Source: Sarcocystis neurona
Lineage: Eukaryota; Apicomplexa; Conoidasida; Eucoccidiorida; Sarcocystidae
Assembly (NCBI GenBank): GCA_000727475.1
Contig: KL647293.1
Location: 1,500,588 to 1,564,587 of the forward strand
Direction of reading: 5' to 3'
DNA length: 64,000 nt
A program made the position numbers and the translations under genes. Under the pieces are notes generated by a model. The model searched no databases. It had not been told where the DNA came from and saw nothing but the letters and a program-made list of their open reading frames with translations. The number at the start of each line of letters is the position of its first letter. Positions within the stretch are counted from its first letter, which is position 1. This document shows, one piece after another, positions 58,560 to 64,000 of this stretch.

Positions 58560-58640
58560 CGTATCTATGTATCGATACGTATATATATATATATTATACA
58601 TGTACATATATATATATATATACACATATGTATACACACG
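58560..58640. repeat. TA microsatellite
   Basis: ATATATATATATTATACATG and (TA)n over about 75 bp, marking the return of repeat-rich DNA to the right of the repeat-poor block. Confidence 0.7.
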
Positions 58641-58649
58641 TAAGCATGG

Positions 58650-60800
58650 GCCTCTAGCGACACGCCAATACAACGAAGCAGCAGCGGGGTTCGCCTCCCA
58701 GCGCCTGCCGCAGCCTACGTCTGCCGCGGCGAAGTTCTCGGCCGTCTGCTCTACCCAACGGTTCCTGCTGGGGCTGTCGGCGCTCCTGCTGCCCGCCGCC
58801 TGCTGCTTTGTGTTGCTGCTGCCAGTGCGGCTCCTTGGCTTCCAGGAGTCTGTTCCTGTTGCTGCTGCGCCTCCGAAGCACTGTTCCGCCCGGAGGACGG
58901 GGGAGAAGCTACGAGAGAAGGCAGTGATACGTTTCGCCAGAAGCCGCAACTGCTGCCTAGTTCTGTGTGATCCTTTCTCGAAGAAACAGCGACCATCAGG
59001 TCACTCCTGCGTCTTCCGCTTCTGCTGCTCCCATAGTGCTCCTCTCCCCCTGGGACAGCTGCTGCCACCTCTCTCTGCCGATGCAGCTCCCGCTGCTGTT
59101 CTTCGAAGCCGCGACGTCCTGGCAGCGGCAGCGTCAGACGAGGCTTCCGCGTCTCACGCACCACCTCTCCCTGCTCCAGCTGTTTCTCCCGCTGCTGCTG
59201 TTGTTGCAGTTGCTGCCACGGTTGTAGCTCTTGTTGCCGCTGTTGCAGCTCCTGCTGCCGCTGGTCGGACGGTTCCAGAACCCTGCAGGAAGGACAAGAA
59301 ACAGCAGGCAGCACCGAGTGGTAACGCGTGAACGCTGCTGTTACTCCTCTGTCAAACTGCTGTTGCTTTGCACGTGACTGCTGCAGCTATCCACATATAT
59401 AAACGGTGCGTTTGGCTACTCCCGCCAGCGTGCACCTGGCGCAGCTTTCGGTGAAGAAGCCGCTGCTATGGAGGTCCTGCCCCTGCTGCTGCCGCGCTTC
59501 TTGCAGCTGCCTCGGCTCGTACGCTTGCTGTTGCGTTTCCTGCTGTATCTGCTGCTGCTGCTATCCCCCACCCCCCCCCGCTGCTTCCACAGCTGCTCTT
59601 GTTGAAACACAGGTGCACTGCTCAGAGTGTGACGCCAACCAGAAGCGAAGCTCCTGCCGCTGCAGGTGCGTGGCGTCGTCCAGACTCCAGCAGGTGATTC
59701 CTGCTCCTGCTGGTGCTGCGTAGCATCCCGTCTTCCTTGCTTGTTGGTTCGGCTGCCGCGCGTCAATGCTGCTGCTGCTGTCGAGCGAGGTTTTTCACGA
59801 CTGGTAAAACTAGTGTCGCTGTCACTCGAAAATAGCTCTACCAGCTTGGTGCGGCTGTTCGTCTTCTTTGCCGCGAACCCTGCTGCTGCTGTTCTTCAGC
59901 TGCAGCTGCTCCCACCCCTCCTGCCGTCCTGTCACCGCCTGCTGCGCTCTTCCTCTTCCTCTGCTGTTGCTGCAGACGTTGCCCCGTTCTCTGCTGCAGC
60001 TGCTGCTGTCTGCGCTGCATACCTCTGCCGGTCGGTCCTGCGCCAGAGGATGAGAGGATCATGCCGCAGCAGCTCGTTCCATGCCGGCGCTGTTGCAGCG
60101 TCGCACGTTACTTCTCCCACGCAGCAAGAGCAGCAGCCCCACTTCACCACGTACTTCCTCTCGTTCCTTTGCTGCTTCTCCTCACGCTGCAGCTGCTGCT
60201 TTTGCAACTGCGTCTGCGCTTGTGCAGTCCGCGTCCACCTGCTGCTCGAACAGCAGGTGCCAGCGCTGCTGGGGTCCTGTTCGCTTCTGCCGTTGCAGGG
60301 GCTGCGGCACGACTTGCTGCTGCTGCAGCACAGGCTCGAGCTGATGATGCACCCCTGGTACCAGGCGCGAGTGCAGACGTCGTAAGCAGCAGCGGTGAGA
60401 CCTACCCCCTGCGGCGCACAAGCAGCAGCAGCACACACAGCTCTGCTGCACTGCAGCTGTCGTAGCCGAGAGAAATGCCAGCGCAACAGGAAGGAAAAAC
60501 AGCGAAGCCACAGGAGCCAGCGGCCGCCCCACGTTCCCCGCAACAGCGAAGGGCCAGCAGCACTAGTACCCGGTCGCAGCGCCAGACACGCGAAAGACAG
60601 CAACAACGTGCCACCTGCTGCAGCAGCAGCAATATCCAGTGGAAAACCATATCTCGCAGTCGTAGTGAAGAATTCAAGAAAGACGAGATGCCCGCCAGCA
60701 CAAGAAGACGGCGTGAGCAGCAAAAGCAGCACGAGAAAGTTACCACGCCAAGATAATCCGGGCCGCAGCAGGAAGACGCACAGCCCCAGAGCAGCAGGCA
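58650..60800 (-). CDS. Probable further exons of the right-hand gene (borders unresolved)
   Basis: Several minus-strand segments look coding between CAG arrays. 59932-60400 carries CTRAWYQGCIISSSLCC, a Gln-rich run, then VTCDAATAPAWNELLRHDPL and ILWRRTDRQRYAAQ. About 59590-59700 carries ITCWSLDDATHLQRQELRFW. About 59420-59545 carries a Gln run then DLHSSGFFTESCARC. The C-x3-WYQ-x-C pattern recalls the C-terminal half of PHD fingers with Gln in place of His, but this is weak. Splice junctions could not be fixed. Confidence 0.35.
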
Positions 60801-60906
60801 GTTAACAGCAACCCGTACCAGCAGCAGCAACAGAAACAACGAAGCTGAGCTCGATATAGCAGCGGCAGCAGCACGGAACCCTGTTTCCCTGTTTTGCTCT
60901 CCTCAC

Positions 60907-63900
60907 CTGCGTTTCTTCTGCCAGCGCCTCTGCGCATACGGCAGCACACGTGCGCGACCAGCCCCGAGGCATCACCGTAGCAGAAGCAGGTGGCCACGTT
61001 GCTTCAATCACATCTACAGCAACCGCCAACACCTGATGCCAGCGGCGGCAGCAGCTGTCGTTGCTGCTACCCCCCGCTTCGCTGCTTCTGCCCCCTCCTT
61101 CGTTACTACTGCCCCCTGCGTCCTTGCTGTTAGCGCCTACTTCATCACTGCTGCCTTCTCCCAGCCTGTCAGCGGCGCAGATGCCGTTGCCGGAGGGGGA
61201 GCTGCTCCCCGCGCTGTTGCTGCTGCTGCGAACCGCACAGCTGCTGCCGCTACCCCACTCAGCAGGGGCACCTCTGCTTCTGCTGCTGCTCTCGCTTCTG
61301 GTGCCGTTGCGGTTGGTCGCAACTGCGCTGCTGCTGCGGCTGCTGGCCGCTGATATCTGCAGGTCGCCAGGAAACGCAAAGCCTTTCTTGAGAAGGGTAG
61401 TCGCACACGCTTCTATAGTCCGCTCCACGCATGCACTCCACACTCGCAGCTGCTTCGTGACGGCAGCACGTACACTCTCCAGCTCTTGCTGAAGCAGCAT
61501 TTCTTCGCATGTATTCTCCCCCCTCCTCCTGCGATGTGTGTCACTTGCTCCTGCTACTGCTGCTGCCCCCTCACCAATTCCCAGAGCTCCTGCTGCTGAA
61601 GCTGCTGCTTCTCCTGCTGCAGGCGTGCCTGGTGTCACTGCTGCCCGATCAACTATCGTCGGCTGGGACAGCTGCAGCAGTTCGTGGAAATCCCTCACAA
61701 ATTCGTCCCAGCTACTGTACCCGCCTGTCCTTGCTCGAGTGTACATACACCTGAAAGCGCAATTGCTCTTCTTTGCTGCACGGTCGTCTCCGCGAGGACA
61801 AGTGACCACGCAGTCGCCGGCCTTGCCGTCTGTGCCATCCTGTTCCACAAGCCTTGGCAGCACCTGCTGCTGCTGCTGCAGAGCTTCATGTTGCTGTTGT
61901 TCTCCGTTCCTTTGCTGCAGCTGCTGCTGCGGCGTGTTCCCGTCCTCCTGCTGCAGTACTTGCTGCTGGCGACGCTGCAGCATCAGGAGCGGCTGCAGCA
62001 GAGGTACGAGAGACGACAGTTCCGCCACGCACTTTGCTTCGCCTGCAGGGCTCTCTAGCAATACAGCGTCAGGAGCTGCGGCAGCAGAAACACCAGCAGC
62101 AGCAACTTCCGCTGGCTGCTTTTTCTCTACGTGAAGGCCGCGATTACTATCGGCGGCAGATAAAACAAAAGAGTACTTGAGCTTCTCAATGGCAGCGACA
62201 ACGACCGCGCCGAGCACCTGCCGCTTGATGCAGAACGGCCGCTGGTATCTCTCCACTGCAGTGGCTGTGTCTCCGGCGCCGTCGTTCGCAAGCGCAGCAG
62301 CGAAGGTGTAACAGTGCTCACTGCAGCAGCAGCAGCACACGGGAGGCTTCCGAGTTTCCACAGGTGGTTCACATCTGCTTCGGCAACAGACTTCTCTGGT
62401 GTACGTACAGCTCGTCATCCTCTCTGTATTGGCAGTACTGCAGCAGTCCACGGCAGCTCTACCTGCTGCTGCAGCCTCACCACCAGCAGCAGTAGCACCT
62501 GCGGAACCAGGAACAGTATCCTCCTCACGGCACGCCTCTCCGTTACACAAATCGCCTCTGCTCACCCGTCTGCTGCTATCGTTGCTGCTGCTGCTGTCGC
62601 TGCTGCTGCTGTCGTTGCTGCTGCTGTCGTTGCTGCTGCTGTCGCCGCTGCTGCTGTCGCCGCTGCTGCTGTCGTTGCGGCTGCTGTCGGCCCTGTGCCT
62701 GCTGCTGGCCTCATGACTGCAGTTGCTGCGTGCGGAAGCGGGAGGGTCGCCAGTGTTGGTGCTGCTCCCGTTGCTACTGCTGTTGCTGCGCTTGTTGCAC
62801 GGCGTCCCCCCCTGCAGACTTGCAGCACGAAGCTCGCACCTACTACTGCTGAGGACCCCAGCAGGAGGCACCGCAGTTGTCTCGGGATTCTCCGTAAACA
62901 AACTCAGACGCTGTTCCTGAAGAATTTCCTCTGCCGTAGGGTCTGTCTCTGTCCACGCCTCCCCCCCGCTGCTGCTGCTGGACGCCGTTCCTCCCCCTCG
63001 GGATGTCGCCAAGCAACCTTCCGCAGTATCAGCAGCTTCTCGTGGAGGATAATCAGTTTTGCTGGAGGTCGCTGCTGTTGCTGCTGTCGGGGCCTGCAGC
63101 AGTAGAGCACCACATCCTGTAGCTGCAGCAGATGACGCTGCTTGTGTTGCTACAGCGGGTGCGTGGAGTGTCGCTCCACCAGTGCATCCCCCAGCAGCTT
63201 CGGGTGCTCGTGCAGCTGCAGGGACAACAGCAGCAAGGCGTGTTGTTGCTGTCCCTGCAGGCTGGGATACGCTTAGCGCGTTCTCGCTGCTGCTGCTGCT
63301 GCAGGTGTCCTTACTGCTGCTCCAGCTGTGTGCGGCGTGGGCAGCAGCACCTTCTGCCGGTCCCGCCACAGGGGAAGCGCGAGGAATGCCAGCAGCAAGA
63401 ACAGAGGCTGCACCAACAGCACTCAGCGGTGTGCTGCTGCTTGGTTCGACAGCTGCTCGCTTCGTCTTCTTGCGTATTCCCTGCTCCGGCTGCGTCTGCG
63501 AGCCGTCTTCCGCAGAAGCTGCTTTGCTGTTGTTGCTGCTGCTGCTAGCTCGATGCGGGCGCTTGCCGCCTGTGGACGCACTGCCGCGGCGACACACGCG
63601 AGGTGCTGCGCCCGTGCTGCTGCTGCGGAGGCCGCTGCTCGTTGATTTCTCAGCCCCTGTAGCAGCAGCGGCAACCCCAGGCATTTCCCTAGACACTTCC
63701 GGAGTGCCGTTATCCTGCTGCTGTCCCCCGCTGCTGTTTTTCTCCGGCCCCCTCTGCTGCTGCTGCTGCTGCGTCGCGTGCACCTGTCTCGTGGCTGCTG
63801 CTGCTCCTCCCCCTCCTGCGCCTCCTCCTCCTCCTTCTGCTGCCGCTGAGGGGCCAGCAGCCCCACTAGCAATCATTGCAGCGGCTTGACTGCCAGCAGC

Positions 63901-64000
63901 CGTCGCATGCATCGGAGAGTGGGCACCCGTGAGGATCTCCTCCCACGTCTTCTTCATATGCGCTGCGATGTGCAGGGCCTCTCTGCGGCTATGAAGGCTG
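60907..64000 (-). CDS. Partial gene: large nuclear-looking low-complexity protein with Cys cluster and bromodomain-like helix
   Basis: The frame is open from the window edge through an internal Met at 63957 down to a donor gtgagg at 60906, about 1030 codons. The gene therefore starts beyond the window. Most of it is Ala, Ser, Gln and Gly repeats with an NLS-like RKKTKR. Three segments are not low-complexity: a Cys cluster (SCTYTREVCCRSRCEP then VCCCCCSEHCYTF), which could bind zinc; RYQRPFCIKRQVLGAVVVAA then IEKLKYSFVL; and CMYTRARTGGYSSWDEFVRD then FHELLQLS. The last resembles the Y-x-S-x-x-E-F-x-x-D-x helix of bromodomains. A Ser/Asn/Asp repeat is at about 62560-62700. A chromatin role is only a suggestion. 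Confidence 0.6.
62565..62690. repeat. CTGCTGCTGTCG repeat inside coding sequence
   Basis: About ten 12- to 15-bp units of CTGCTGCTGTCGTTG on the plus strand. Read on the minus strand they encode a Ser/Asn/Asp/Gly array (DSSSGDSSSNDSSS). An in-frame coding minisatellite, unlike the 16-bp intronic one. Confidence 0.75.

Overview
The window looks like nuclear DNA of a coccidian apicomplexan, most likely an Eimeria species. This is inferred from the sequence style and not from a database match. The signs are dense CAG/CTG trinucleotide arrays in both exons and introns that encode long Ala, Gln, Ser and Cys homopolymers, kilobase stretches of (TA)n and ACATAT-type microsatellites, many tiny exons joined by GT-AG introns, a Kozak-type start, and a draft-assembly gap (474 N at 14368-14841). 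There are no operons, bacterial signals, CRISPR arrays or convincing tRNA or rRNA genes.

Layout. (1) 1-5902: repeat-rich DNA with no confident gene. (2) 5903-40304, minus strand: a very large split gene. Its 3' half is a clear Tousled-like Ser/Thr kinase (TLK), which I could assemble exon by exon with matching intron phases (22853 down to 5903). Its 5' half, starting at a Kozak ATG at 40304, encodes coiled coil, a 1338-codon low-complexity exon, a small globular stretch of unknown type and an NLS-like basic region. Every junction can be joined in phase, which gives a model of 20 exons and about 2844 residues. Two adjacent genes cannot be excluded. The introns hold CAG arrays, minisatellites, an inverted-repeat element and the gap. 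(3) 40.3-43.5 kb: mixed CAG/CTG DNA with no resolved gene. (4) 43.5-57.8 kb: a repeat-poor block with balanced composition. It holds one clear intronless gene (51060-47665, minus, about 1131 aa, putative secreted Pro/Ser/Asn-rich protein) and several exon-like open frames on both strands that I could not join. (5) 57.8-64 kb: CAG-rich again, with a minus-strand gene entering from beyond the right edge. It encodes a nuclear-looking, Cys-cluster and possibly bromodomain-like low-complexity protein.

The kinase would act in the nucleus; TLKs phosphorylate the histone chaperone Asf1 and support replication-coupled chromatin assembly. The right-hand gene may also be a chromatin protein, but nothing in the sequence links the two functionally. 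The alternation of repeat-rich and repeat-poor segments matches the R/P segmentation described for Eimeria chromosomes.
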